Assembly: GCF_013426205.1 (NCBI RefSeq) | Contig: NC_089426.1 | Span: forward strand, 4,154,001 to 4,218,000 | DNA length: 64,000 nucleotides | Direction: 5' to 3' | Origin: Metarhizium brunneum | Lineage: Eukaryota; Ascomycota; Sordariomycetes; Hypocreales; Clavicipitaceae | In this document: in pieces, positions 1 to 11,098 of the stretch | How positions within the stretch are numbered: position 1 is the first letter of the stretch | Layout: every line of letters starts with the position of its first letter | The notes under the pieces: model-generated | The model's database searches: none | What the model saw: the letters and a program-made list of their open reading frames with translations, nothing else | Told to the model about the DNA's origin: nothing | Position numbers and translations under genes: made by a program

Positions 1-1825
1 CTGACTAGTTACGACATGTATTGACTCGCGCGCATACGCTTTAATTTTGCGTTTTTATATCCACGCATGTCGTCATCATGCAAAAAGCGTGGGACTTGAT
101 ATAATGCTGTTGGGAGTGCCAAGGTATCTGGTACCTAAATAGCTACCGAGATATGCTTACGAGTTATTAACGATGCACTTATTAGACGCGGCCTTGACAA
201 TATCAAACTAGGAAAATAATAGCAAGGGTGTCCCGGGGATGCGTAAATAGATTATGTATTCAGGAGTGTAAGTGGGGCTTTATATGGGCTTGAGTGCCAA
301 AGGTACCCAAAAATTCAGGGCTAGTACCCTGTATATAATATTAATTACGGGTCTGGTATCTTGGTTAATGAATCGTGATTATTATAGTAGTAATATATAG
401 TACTTGATTTGTAATTTGTGAGCTATATATTTAATCCCTGTAAATAAATTTTTTATTCAATTTTAAAAAAAAAGCTCCATAAAAATACATTAATTAGTAT
501 AGTGCAATTGGTAATATATATCTCTGCCGTGTAAAATTATAGCACTGCGCTGTAGCTTTTTGTGGTGCTGGCACTATACTGGATTTTTTTACACTACTCG
601 TGCAACGCCCCACAATAGGTTGTTCAGTCAAAGCCCTCACCACCTATGGTGCACCGGGGAGGAGAACACTAGTGGACAAGAAGGGAAAGGGATTGATCGG
701 AGAAGGAGTGAGTGGAGCGTTGAATACCGCTAAAGAATGCGAATTTTCGGAGAGGGGAAATGGAAAAACGATACGATTCAGAATAGTTTATGGACTTGGA
801 TGGATCATTAGGCTTGCGCACTATTAGGTTGGTGGAGCGGATTGAATCTGGGAAGACAGTCGGGGTCAAGTTCTTGCTTCCTGACCAAGTTCCTCATTAG
901 TTAATGCTACGGCTAAGGCTTAGGTTCTGTTTAAACAACGGCGATACAAGTATAGCACGATCGACTTGGAAGAATCTGGTCACCATGTACCTCTTTTCCC
1001 CTCTAAATCGACTCTGACTTTATTATTGCGTGATGGACCAAATTATACCAACACAGACAAGCTTAATGCCTACAACTTAATATTACCTGGCTCCTCCGAG
1101 AAATCTATAATATTAATTATAGTATCGCCTAGTAGTATAAGCAGCTATAATAGTATTAATAATAACAAATAGAATTCCTTTGGCGATAATACCGAGCTCC
1201 CCTTAAAAGTCGGCCTTCAAGATTCGGACATAGATTTGGCGGCTGCGATCCCTACACCAAGGTCTTGAGACAGCGACCGTTTTATGCTCTTTTTTTTGAG
1301 TATAAAAATGTTGTCAATAGGCAGGAGGGGCCGCGTGAACGCGTTGGCGTGCCGGTTCAAAGTAAGATACGGCCCACGCCTGATCTCTTGAAGATGTCAA
1401 CAATACAGCTCTGTTGGTTGTATACAGACGGCCCGTCCTGCGGCCTACATACACTGCAGCCTGCGTGCCGGGTCGTAATATCACATGCAGACTTATCTAA
1501 TAGTCTCAAGCTGTCTGAAAAAAATAAACAAACAAGGCACTACAACTTATCGCGAGGTGGCTGGCTACAAGTTCAATAGAAGTAGAATAGTCCTTGATTG
1601 AAGCTATCTAACCAGGTTATTGGGATCTTACAAAGGTATGCTAGCTGCCTGCAACTGCTGCCTCGTAGTTATTCACATCATCGTCGTCAACACATGTCCC
1701 GCCACCGCCTCCCCACTCCCCACCCAATTCTGATTCACAGCTGGTCGATGCAGCCATGCATAGCCTCAGGACTCTTTAATGCCTACGGAGTCCAGCCGAA
1801 GGGGATGCTGATGCCGTTCTGGATT
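1..1825. other. AT-rich stretch without a recognisable gene
   Basis: The first 1.2 kb is visibly AT-rich and full of stop codons. Open frames here are short (at most about 100 codons) and have low-complexity, non-protein-like composition. A 10-bp inverted repeat (AGTATAGTGC at 496-505, its reverse complement at 571-580) could be the remains of a small transposon or just a hairpin. Nothing here could be assigned to a family. The stretch from 1200 to 1825 is less AT-rich and would be the 3' flank of the protease gene that ends at 1826. Confidence 0.5.
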
Positions 1826-2869
1826 TCAGGCTCCGTAGACGATCCGGTCCCCCTGCTCTGGAGTTGATCCAGGCCACTTCGAACGAAACCACTGCAATAT
1901 TTGAGGTGGCACCGGTCCAGCCCCCTGGTCTGTAGACGGTTGAGTCCCCTCAAGCTGCCCTGTGGACGGTCGAGTCCCCTCAAGCTGCCCTGTAGACGGT
2001 CGAGTCCCCTCAAGCTGCCCTGTAGACGGTTGAGTCCCCTCAAGCTGCCCTGTGGACGGTTGAGTCCCCTGCCCTGGAGGGGATACAGTCACCTCAGAGT
2101 CACGGGCCTTCTCCAGATCGGCCGTCTTGCATCCCTTGGAAGCTGCTTGAGAAAAAAAGCCATAAGTGTCGGCATGCTCCAAGTTCTGCGCAGCCGTGAG
2201 TCCCTGGATGGCTTTCAAGCCGTAGCTTGCTTTAAAATCCTTCGTGCCCACGAGGGAATGCGAGAGCTCGTGTACGAGGGTGGACGGACGGTCAAATTGG
2301 CCACAGCCGCCCTCACGAAGGTTAAAGAACGGTTTGCAGAGCTGCACACGAGTCCCTAGCCTGTCACCCACCTTCGTATCGGCCACTGCCGTGGCATCCT
2401 GCCCCGTCTCGGGTACCGTGCACGACCCGATGACCTCTTTACAAGTGACGGAGATTTTACCGCCTTGTGCCGCGCCGCATTCGGCCGCTATCTGTTCATA
2501 CCGCTTGGCGATTTTGTCCCGCTGGCCATCGTTTTCCTTCTTGAAGAAGAATTCAAACAGCTGGCTGTCTTTTTTCTTTAACTCCTCCACAGCGGCATTT
2601 GCATAATCGGCGCAAGACTTGAGCGCAGTCTCGATGGCAGCTTTTTGATCGCAGTCACCTTCGACTGACGCACGTTTGCCCATGTCGTCACCAGATGCGG
2701 GCACTGTGCGGCAGGCAAATTGTGCAAATCCCGCACCTGAATTGGGAGAAATGGCATTGTTGTTGTTGTCGTCGTTGCCACTGCGTCTCGTCCAGGCTTT
2801 GCCTTGGCAGCTTGCACAAGCTTCCGCATTCGCCCATGCCCAGGCAGCAAAGAGTAGGACCTGCCTCAT
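1826..2869 (-). CDS. Secreted deuterolysin-type zinc metalloprotease (peptidase family M35-like)
   Basis: A 347-residue single-exon protein. It begins with a hydrophobic signal peptide (about residues 1-17). The zinc-site helix HELSH lies at residues 200-204, followed closely by GTKDFKASYG at 208-217. The HExxH plus GTxD arrangement is the aspzincin signature of M35 deuterolysins, where two His and one Asp bind zinc. Ten cysteines spread through the mature part suggest disulfides. The expected role is extracellular endopeptidase. After the catalytic part comes an unusual tail of tandem 10-residue repeats (consensus GTQPSTGQLE, about residues 267-313), encoded by a 30-bp minisatellite, and then a short Trp-containing end. 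The start at 2869 is the first Met and gives the signal peptide. A TATATAAAG element (2975-2983, minus strand) lies about 105 bp upstream. The family call is firm; substrate is unknown. Confidence 0.85.
   Translation of the reverse strand: MRQVLLFAAWAWANAEACASCQGKAWTRRSGNDDNNNNAISPNSGAGFAQFACRTVPASGDDMGKRASVEGDCDQKAAIETALKSCADYANAAVEELKKKDSQLFEFFFKKENDGQRDKIAKRYEQIAAECGAAQGGKISVTCKEVIGSCTVPETGQDATAVADTKVGDRLGTRVQLCKPFFNLREGGCGQFDRPSTLVHELSHSLVGTKDFKASYGLKAIQGLTAAQNLEHADTYGFFSQAASKGCKTADLEKARDSEVTVSPPGQGTQPSTGQLEGTQPSTGQLEGTRPSTGQLEGTRPSTGQLEGTQPSTDQGAGPVPPQILQWFRSKWPGSTPEQGDRIVYGA
1931..2070 (-). repeat. 30-bp coding minisatellite, about 4.7 units
   Basis: Units start at 1931, 1961, 1991, 2021 and 2051, the last being partial at 20 bp. 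They differ from one another at only a few positions, alternating TGTAGACGG/TGTGGACGG and TTGAG/TCGAG. The unit length is a multiple of three, so copy-number changes would lengthen or shorten the Pro/Thr/Gly/Gln-rich C-terminal tail of the metalloprotease without breaking its frame. Confidence 0.95.
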
Positions 2870-4743
2870 GACGAATAAATAACTAGCCGCTGGCTTTGTG
2901 AGTCTTGAAAGAGAGTAGAGAAAGGAATGGTTGGTGATGCTCCAAATTCACCGGAAAGAGGTTGTTGACCTTTGCTTTATATAATCCATAGTTTTCCATA
3001 CAAAGTGAATACATATGTACGTATAAACTAGTCGTCTATCAACTGTAATTACACTCGGCATGGATAGAGGGGGAAAACAAACAGAATCTCGAGTGCGGAA
3101 ATTACATGATACGACATGATACTACATGATACTACAGTGACAAAGCATGTCGCATGAAGATGATCCCTGATGGCGAGGTTGTGAAACAAACCATGGCGAG
3201 GTTTCGAAACAAGGTCGTGCAGGCACTTCCCCGGTTTCTTCACTGCTACTCTTAGTCAGTCCGATGTGATGAAAACCAAGTCCCCTAAAAACAGCCGCGA
3301 CAGGGATTCCGAGCCAATAAAAAAACGGCATCTAAAAGGTACTTTATTCTACGCCTAATTTATATCACAATAGAAGTACCGGTAGGCTTCTACATTACAA
3401 AGAGCTACAGTACATGACACACACAAATTGGGCTCAAGTTATTAAGTCACTCGATGCCATCAGCTGCTGGCAGGTGCGATGTGGATTTCGTGACCTCACT
3501 GCCGCCTTGGCTGCTTTTAAGGGACAGCAGGCAAGCGATAAAACTCTGCCAAAAACGAAACATGCCGACTTAGCACTCGTCAAGCGTGAGTACATATGTA
3601 GGCTGTTGTAATGTTTACTTACTCGTCACGTACAGTATTCAATGTTATTGACCCGAGGCGCTGGAGCTGGAGGTTGCCAAGGATTCCCTACCCCCCGAGC
3701 TGTTAGTTTGGCTGACAACCGCGGTCGATTAAAAATGTCGATCACTGTAGCTAATCGTGCCACGCCGCGCCAGCCTTTTTTGGGCCTCGTAAAGCTCGCA
3801 CCATCAGCCCACCCAAAAACGCCTTGCTGTCTACATGTTGTACGCCTTTCCCCGCCGTTGTATTGTGTCATGAACCTAGGCAGTATGTATGTACTGCACG
3901 TGTCATGTTCAAACCGTGGCGCAAAGGAGGGTCTGGCAGGGTACAAGTCCCCGACTGTTCTCCGCAAAGTGTCCATCTCCGCAGACCCAAGCTCCAAGTT
4001 TACAGGTTCAATGGAACCGACTCTCCACAAGCCGCTCCGTGCTTTATAAGATGTGTGGGTGCTCGAAATCCTTGGCCAACAACTACCGACAGTGTGGTAT
4101 TAAAAGTCAGTGCTGTCAAAAACATACTTTTACGCCTAAACTTGCTATAAACACTTCTTAATTAATAGTATAGTATTTTTCAAGCAGTATTTTACGTGGG
4201 TTTTGGTGTAAAAGTAAAGCTTTTGACAGACATTTGATATAGCGCTATGCCAGTGTCCCAAGTAATTACGAGTCAGCAGCAGCTAGGCTCGGCATTAATA
4301 ATAGCATGAAATCCTCCGTCACGGCCAAGGTTGTCCCAGCATCAAAACCTTCCGGTGCCGATCCCTTAAGGACCCATTAGCCAAGTGTGCGGCTTCTCAA
4401 ACTTCTGTCGATAGCCGTGTTGGCATCTCATCTGCGCTATTTTTTGTCAAGCCGCGAAACGACCACTTGTCGCTGCACGTGGTATAAACCGACATCTCTA
4501 TTATTCGGTCCTTTTAGTCAGTCAGTCAGTCAGTCGAGGCTGCTCCATGGGCATAGAAAACTGAAACTCGGCAAGTGTTGGTCAGAATGTATTATAAAAT
4601 GGTATCCAAGTGTATCGCTATATAATGCCGTAATCCCGCTTCCCAAGTCAACAACAATGTTCCAATGCAGAAAAAAACCCCCTCATTGCAGAACTTTTCT
4701 TTTCCCCATCCACGTCTGCACATAGGTTTAATAATGAATCTTT
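2870..4743. other. Intergenic region, no gene recognised
   Basis: This lies between the protease promoter and the 3' end of the histidine kinase gene. Open frames (longest about 135 codons, on both strands around 3626-4049) overlap each other antisense and show no domain, signal peptide or exon structure. A simple tetranucleotide run (AGTC)5 lies at 4516-4535. I see no RNA gene. Confidence 0.5.
2975..2983 (-). promoter_or_regulatory. TATA box of the metalloprotease gene
   Basis: TATATAAAG on the minus strand, about 105 bp upstream of the ATG at 2869. The position suits a TATA element giving a 5' leader of roughly 70-80 nt. Inferred from motif and spacing only. Confidence 0.5.
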
Positions 4744-7700
4744 TTACGCAGCCCCTTCCATCTCTTCCGGGATGGTTGCAAATTTAGTGAGTACGTTTTT
4801 CAGCGCAGGTCGGCGAATCGGCTTGCTCAGGAACTCATCCATGCCCGACTCCATGCATTCCTTGACATTGCTCTCTTCCGAAAAGGCAGTGAGTGCAACA
4901 ATCGGCGCCACGTAACCCATCTTGCGAATCAGACGGGTGGATTGCAGCCCATCGAGATTGGGCATCTGGATATCCATAAAGATCAGATCGAATGGCTGGT
5001 CCTCTTCCATATTCGCCTTGACGAGCTCGTACGCCTCTTGGCCATCCTTTGCTATCGTGACATTGTTCACCTTCTCGAGCTTGAGCATCCTGCTGACTAC
5101 CTCAATGTTGGTTGAATTGTCGTCGGCAACCAGAACCCGCAGTTCGCCCCGGCCCGCTTTGTCGGCCCTGACCTGTTGGATCGCTGCCTTTTGCCGGTCC
5201 TCACTGGTGCGCGGCGGCGTAGGGGCGAAAAAGGGAGTGCTGAGACCAACCAGTCGAGGTTGGCAGTCTTCCCTAACAGAAGAAACGTCCTTCTTTTTAG
5301 CGTCTTGTTCGGGGTCGACGATGCCGCCGTTGAGTGAATTGCGGTGGGCATCGCCGACAATGGACCCAACGCTCGGGGGCCTGGAGTGAGTGCTGCCGGG
5401 TGCAGTGCTTGGAACACGGTCTTGGACATGCTTGAGCGGGATTCGCAAGGAAAACGTTGATCCCACGCCCTCCGTACTAGTGACGCTAATAGAGCCATTC
5501 ATCAGCTTGGCAAGCTGCGAGCATATGCTCAGTCCGAGACCGGTTCCTCCGAATTTCTTGCTCAGGCTAGAATCGACCTGTACAAAGGGCTCAAAGACTT
5601 TCCCCTGCATTGCCTCGGGGATTCCGCTTCCGGTGTCCTGAACCTCAAACTCAAACATGTACAGCTTGGTATGGAGCCGAGGCGGCGTTGGGGATCGTTC
5701 CCGCACATGGACGTGAGCATTTGCCTTGGGACCCTTGTGGCTTGATACAGCCGTGGTAGAACTGTCCTGGAGCGCCGAGGTGTGAGTCGTCGCCTTGGAA
5801 ATAGACGACTGTGCAGAGCCTGAGCTCATCCTGTGCCGGTTTCGTCCACTTTGGGCGGAGCCGTTCCTGTGTGACCTTTCTTCGTTGCTGTTTCGCTCAA
5901 TCTCGCCGAGGCAGCGTATGCGGACTTCGACCCTGCCTCCAGCCGGTGTGAATTTCAAACTATTGCTGACCAAATTGATAATGACTTGTAGGATTCGATG
6001 TTGATCGCCCCATAGATACACGTCTTTGAGCCGGCCCATTCCTGGCGGTCCTAGAGCGGGGAGTTTCATGGCGGTACCTTCCTGCTCTGATCTCAAGAGC
6101 TTTTCGTCGCATTCGAAGCCAAGAAATGTTACTTCAAACGTGATGTTGCTCTCGCGGACCTGCGTGTCGAAAATGGATATAATTTGTGAGTGAATATCAC
6201 CTAGGCGGAACTCTCTGTCTTCGAGTCTAATTTGATGGTTGATTTGGTTCTTGGAGAAGCTTAAAAGATCTTCCAGAAGGTGGAGTAGCAAGTCGCCTTT
6301 GACCCGTTAGTAATGGTGGTTTCTGGAAATTTCATACTGCGACAGAACAATATACCCGATCTGTAAAGAGTCTTCAGCGACTGCTTAATGTGCCCAATAT
6401 CGTCGTCTTCCATGCAAACAGCGCATATGCCCATAATGCCATTCAACGGCGTCTTGAGCTCGTGTGAAATGTTTGCAATGAATAATGTTTTGCTCTCGTT
6501 GGCGGCCTCGGCTGCCCTTTTACTTATTTCGAGTTCGCGAGTCCTTTCAGCGACTTTTTCATCGAGAGAAGTGTACTGCTTCACGAGCTCATCCGTCATT
6601 TCATTGTACACTTGCGTAAGCTCCGTAAGCTCGTCGGTGACAAAGTGTTTTCGATCTTCAACTCGCCCCGGAATCTTGAATATTCGACGATGGTTGTCAA
6701 TTTCAGCCTGTGTCATTGCTCGTCGTCTCTTCCTGAACTTGCGACGTAAATTGGCAAAGAGGCCCTTGATCGAGCCAGACGACCCCGTGCCGCCTGAACT
6801 CGGACTTTGCTCATCATACTCCTCATACTCCTCCTCGTATCCAGGCGGGGAGATGGACTTTTCTGTCGCCATCTTGAGTCGTCTGATGGGGCCAACGCTG
6901 AGGTGCGCACATGGGATGACGAGGAGCAATATCAATGCGGCCGTGCCAAACACACAGCCGAGCAGAATCTGTCTCAGAGTACTGATTGGCGCATAGGCTT
7001 CGCCATCGGCTTGCTCTACCACGATGGCCCAGTCAACCAGGGCTGAACTAGGTCGGGCGACACCAACCGCGACCGACACGTCTTGCTCGTTCCTTGTCGA
7101 CAGTAGTGCTCTGGCGTTATTCGGCTGCGAATTATGCTTGGCATAGTCGTTGAGCACCGCTGGGTATTGTGCAAGCGTAAACGGGCTATAGAAGTCGCCG
7201 GTGGCGTAGTCTCGCTTGCCATGGCGGTCGGTTTGTCCGGCAATGGGAATAACAGGGAGGACGAATTTCACAGTTGAGGGTGCCAAGGCATTGGCTGGGG
7301 GTGAGTAGGTGCTATTAGAAAGGAAAATGGGGGCCAGGAAATGGTTAGATGGATGGGTTGGCCCGACGAGCAGAACCATGCCTGTCGATCCCAGACCCTC
7401 ACGAGTCGTCTGAACGTCGAAGAGGGATCCAGCAGAAACAATGAGCGTCATGTAGCCAAGAATAAAGTTTTGCACGCTGAGCGATCGGACAGGAACGGTA
7501 ATGGACATGAGGGCAAAGGACTCGTTAATCATCAAGGGCCCGAGAAGAAGGCCGTCATTGTCGCTTATTGCGACGCCCGGGAAGGCATAGGCACCGAAGG
7601 CTGGGGTGGAGGGCTGGTATGGATTCGGATAGCCCAGTCTCCGATATGTAATATTCGGATACAGGGACGGCGGGTAGCCAAAGGCTGTGTCGCTGAGGTT

Positions 7701-8165
7701 CACTCTGGATCCATTGGGGGTCAAATACGGCAACTGTATATTGTCAGTCTCGGTACCGACGCCGCTGCCAGTGACGTTGAGAAGACCGGTGGGATGGGCC
7801 CCCGTCTCGTTTCTAGAATATAATCTAGCCTGGAGGAGGCCGGTGAACCGGTTGGTGCTCATGGCACTAGCCAAGTCGGTACGGGCGGTGTCAAATGGAT
7901 CCGTGTCGTTATTATTGTAAAAGTTGACGAATGCCTGCTGGAGCAAGACACGAGTTGCCACCGTCTGACTGATTGTCTGCAACAACTCGAGCCCGGAATC
8001 AATCCTTGCCGCCTTGAGAGAGGCGGTCAAGGAAAGGCCGCTCGACGCAACCCCGGTGACGAAGGTATGGACAAAGAACCATGTGGGAACAGACACAATG
8101 GCGAGGGCGAGGAGAACTGTGAGTATGACGAGTGTTGCCAGCTGTTCTCGGATTGAGAGTCGCAT
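4744..8165 (-). CDS. sln1: Sln1-type (group VI) hybrid histidine kinase, osmosensor family
   Basis: Two exons, 6356-8165 and 4744-6296, joined by a 59-nt intron (6297-6355; donor GTATAT, branch TACTAACG, acceptor AAAG). The join restores SG|DLLLHLLEDL across the dimerisation helix. The protein is 1120 residues. Order: membrane segment (about 10-36), large Asn-rich extracellular sensor region, second membrane segment (about 400-423), HAMP-like linker, H-box with phospho-acceptor His568 in FIANISHELKTP, N-box around Asn715, G-boxes (DTGSGI near 824; GGTGLGL near 853), and a C-terminal receiver with phospho-acceptor Asp1045 in FMDIQMP and the conserved Lys1095. This is the architecture of yeast Sln1 / Aspergillus TcsB, a plasma-membrane kinase that feeds the HOG MAP-kinase pathway through a phosphotransfer protein and Ssk1. 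The long Ser-rich insert within the ATPase domain and the acidic insert after TM2 are typical of the group. All key residues are present. Confidence 0.93.
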
Positions 8166-10134
8166 CTTGACGGCTTCGTAACACGTGTCAAGGTATGCTT
8201 GCCGGTAACGGCTAGTCTATGAGCGGCTACGAAGCATTATTCGGCGGCTTCAACGAGTGCGATTGTATCTGACGGGAGCTGCTGCAGGGCGCCATGCAGA
8301 GGTGCGAGTGCCCAGGACAATTGATGCATCGAGCTAAGAAAACGCAGATCTGTTCTTTGGCAACAGCTCGATAGATTGGACGGTCAGGACGAGCGAAGAG
8401 GCGACGTGGCGGTCACGGCGTCGATTCGAGGCTATCGAGGACAGGCGGGTGGGATCGAAGAGAAGCGGCTGCGGGATGAAGACGGACGATCAAGGCATGG
8501 GGAGCTGAAGTCGAAAGATTCAATTCTACCCCTGGCATGATGCCGCATGCCTGAATCGCATCACGGGATTCGGAGACATGTCCCAGCATGGAGAGCGAGA
8601 TGTCGGTAGGCCGGCTGGTGGCTTGGCTGCGAGTCACGGGGAATTATGTGCTCGGTGCAGTTGCAGCGGATCATCGACGGCTGTCGGCTTGTTGGCTTGA
8701 TAGTTGATGGATGATGGACCGGGTTCTAGACCCTCTTGATTGTCTGGACTGTGGCGAAACGTCTGGGGTTGGCGGCTGGCCCCAGCTCTCTTATGCTCTT
8801 CCAGCAGCTGGCGGGGTCTGGCGGGCAGGTGGCGGCACCGCACCGAGTCTGGTGTGGTCAATCATTCCCATGCATGGCGCGTTTAACATTGAATCGTCAA
8901 TTTAAGCAGCGAGTTGAGCCGCGGGGCGGAGCTCTGCCAAGGTCAATAGGAAACATTGAAGCCATACATGTCGAGGTCTGGTTTCTGTGAGAACCCGTCC
9001 CACATTGTCCGGCTCCACGCTGACAATCTACAGAGTACGTTGCCAAGAGTCCCCGACCCAGATTCCAGCAGTGTCTTCTGGGCCCCCGGATCAAGCAATC
9101 GAAATTGACATGAAATTAATAAAAATAAGCCCGGCTGCTCAGATTCGTGGGCGATCTGTGCACCGCGGGGATGCGGCCCGCTGATCGCTCGTCGTTTGAC
9201 AGCTACCCTAGACCCTGTCTGGCAGCTGTCAATTCTGCTCGGTCAATTTGTGAGCGTCATGCAGCGTTCCGACATGGGACGAAATAAGGTGTCACCGGCC
9301 AACACCACAGCGGATCAAGGCGTGTCGTGGGAAGAGGGCCACCAAAAGTACTACCTTTCCACGATAGAGTTATTTTAATGGGGAACATGTGGATGCCATG
9401 AGACTTGACTCACTCAACACTACGCCCGCTCTAACGCCGCCAATACGGAGGACCCGAGTCGGATCTATCATACATGTATTGACCCCAGTGCCTACACAAC
9501 GGCCAGACGGCCTGGGCACTGCGTGGCAGGAGAGGCATCTGGCCATGTCGCAGCCAGCCGGTACGAAAACCGCAATTAACGCTCCCTGCGCGCCACGAGC
9601 CAATGGGAGGCGTGTGTGGCGCTCGTCAGGGTCCCCACCTCAACTCTCTCGTGCAGACCCAAACCTTTGCCTCGAACGAAAACACCATGTTTCTCGTCTC
9701 GTCTGCAATGCTTCGACTCCATGTACGGGACACTGACGCGTCTGGATTGCCAAGCTCGGCCGCAGACTCGAAAACTCTGTTTAACTCCAGCTTACCGGCC
9801 TGGTGCACCATACTCTGCGGGAAAACAGGCGAGTTCGGCATGCCCAAGTCACTGGTCATGATGCCTCCGAGTCAGCCGACCATATCAAACTGCCTGACAG
9901 CAGTACGAGAGTCGATAATCTCATGATGCAGGCCAATCAATTTCATCTACATGCGCAGCAAAGTACAAATGCTCTCGCGACCCGTGCGAAGTGCACCATC
10001 GAGACAGCAACCTCTTGGCCCCTTTTATGCAATGCTCTAATAATGCTCCAATGCAAGTCTATAATCCGCGTGTCCGCTCATTCATCTTCTTTTTCATTCC
10101 AACGAGGATGCCTCACCATCCATACCATCATGTG
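8166..10134. other. Intergenic region, no gene recognised
   Basis: About 2 kb between the upstream region of the histidine kinase (minus) and the 3' end of the DUF1275 gene (minus). Open frames are at most about 115 codons, mutually overlapping and without protein-like composition. The kinase promoter and leader must lie within the first several hundred bases. No RNA gene or repeat was noticed. Confidence 0.5.
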
Positions 10135-11098
10135 TCAAACCACGGAGTCGGGCTCAGCCTTCCAGAACAGCCAGCTAAACGCAATGACGAGCTTTATTCC
10201 CGCCACTGTCCATAGCGATGGATCGACGGCGCCGGCCGCCTTGGAGATCCAGCCGCCACAGATGGCTCCTACCAGTGTCAGGATAAAGGCGATGAATCGG
10301 CGGTTGCGTTTGTCGTTCTTGGCCAGTGTAAACAATGCCGGATCAGACATGAGGTCGCACAGCATGCTGGTGACGACGACGGTGGGAACCTCTCCCACCT
10401 TGAGCGTACGACTGCTGACAATTTGACCGGCTGCCTGGAAACTCAGCAAGGCGATGATGAGGAGCTCCTTGAAATCAACGTCGGTGGGAAGCCGCTTGGA
10501 CGGGTAGGATCCGTCCACGACGCCGCCCTGCACAATCGAGGCGGCGGCTATGACCAGAATGGCTTGGATGAGAAACGAGAGCATCATGATCCCCCGCCGT
10601 CTTCCGCCCAGGTACAGCGCAAAGCGAGAGAATGAAAACGAGCCTACAATGAAAAAGGCAATCGAACAAAGCGACCTGGCCCATCCATACGGCTTGTTGT
10701 TGTAGCCAGATGTGCCGAGGGCAACGAAAATCGTGTTTCCTGGAAGACATGGTGTGAGCCGTACCGTCATCAATCATCTCAGTGAACACTGAGCTGGCGC
10801 TGGGTGAAGAACAATGTACCTGTTTGCATTGACACAAAGGTTCCGTAGGCTGTTGGGAAAACACCAAAGAAACCGCAATACCCATGTTAGCCGACTGTAC
10901 CTGGCGACAAAAGAGCGGATACCGCACCGACTAACCGTTGTATATGGTGCCGTCAGTCAGGCCTGACACGAAGCAACACGCTAGCATGGGCAGGTACGCC
11001 AGCTTGAGGTCAACATTTTGCGATAATTTCCTGACAACTGGCTTCTCTTCCTTGCTCTGTCGGTCCGTGTCGGAATCCGACCTGCCTGGGTTCTCCAT
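10135..11098 (-). CDS. DUF1275 (YoaK-like) integral membrane protein
   Basis: Three exons: 10936-11098, a 30-nt mini-exon 10820-10849, and 10135-10739. The introns are 86 nt (donor GTTAGT, branch GCTAAC) and 80 nt (donor GTACAT). Splicing gives a 265-residue protein and rebuilds the family core YNAYGTFVSMQTGNTIF, which no single open frame contains. That core, several hydrophobic segments and the PSSRTLKVGEV-like region (here SSRTLKVGEVPTVVVTS) are typical of fungal and bacterial DUF1275 membrane proteins. Their biochemical function is not established; a transporter-like role is only a guess. Start at 11098 (MENPGRSDS) is chosen because it is the only Met close upstream of the first membrane segment, and the N-terminus is then a short charged cytosolic tail as in relatives. 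The family call is good. Confidence 0.85.

Noticed and set aside
496..580. 10-bp inverted repeat as a transposon terminus
   Set aside because: Only one short pair; no target-site duplication, second copy or transposase remnant was found, so I keep it only as a remark on the region.
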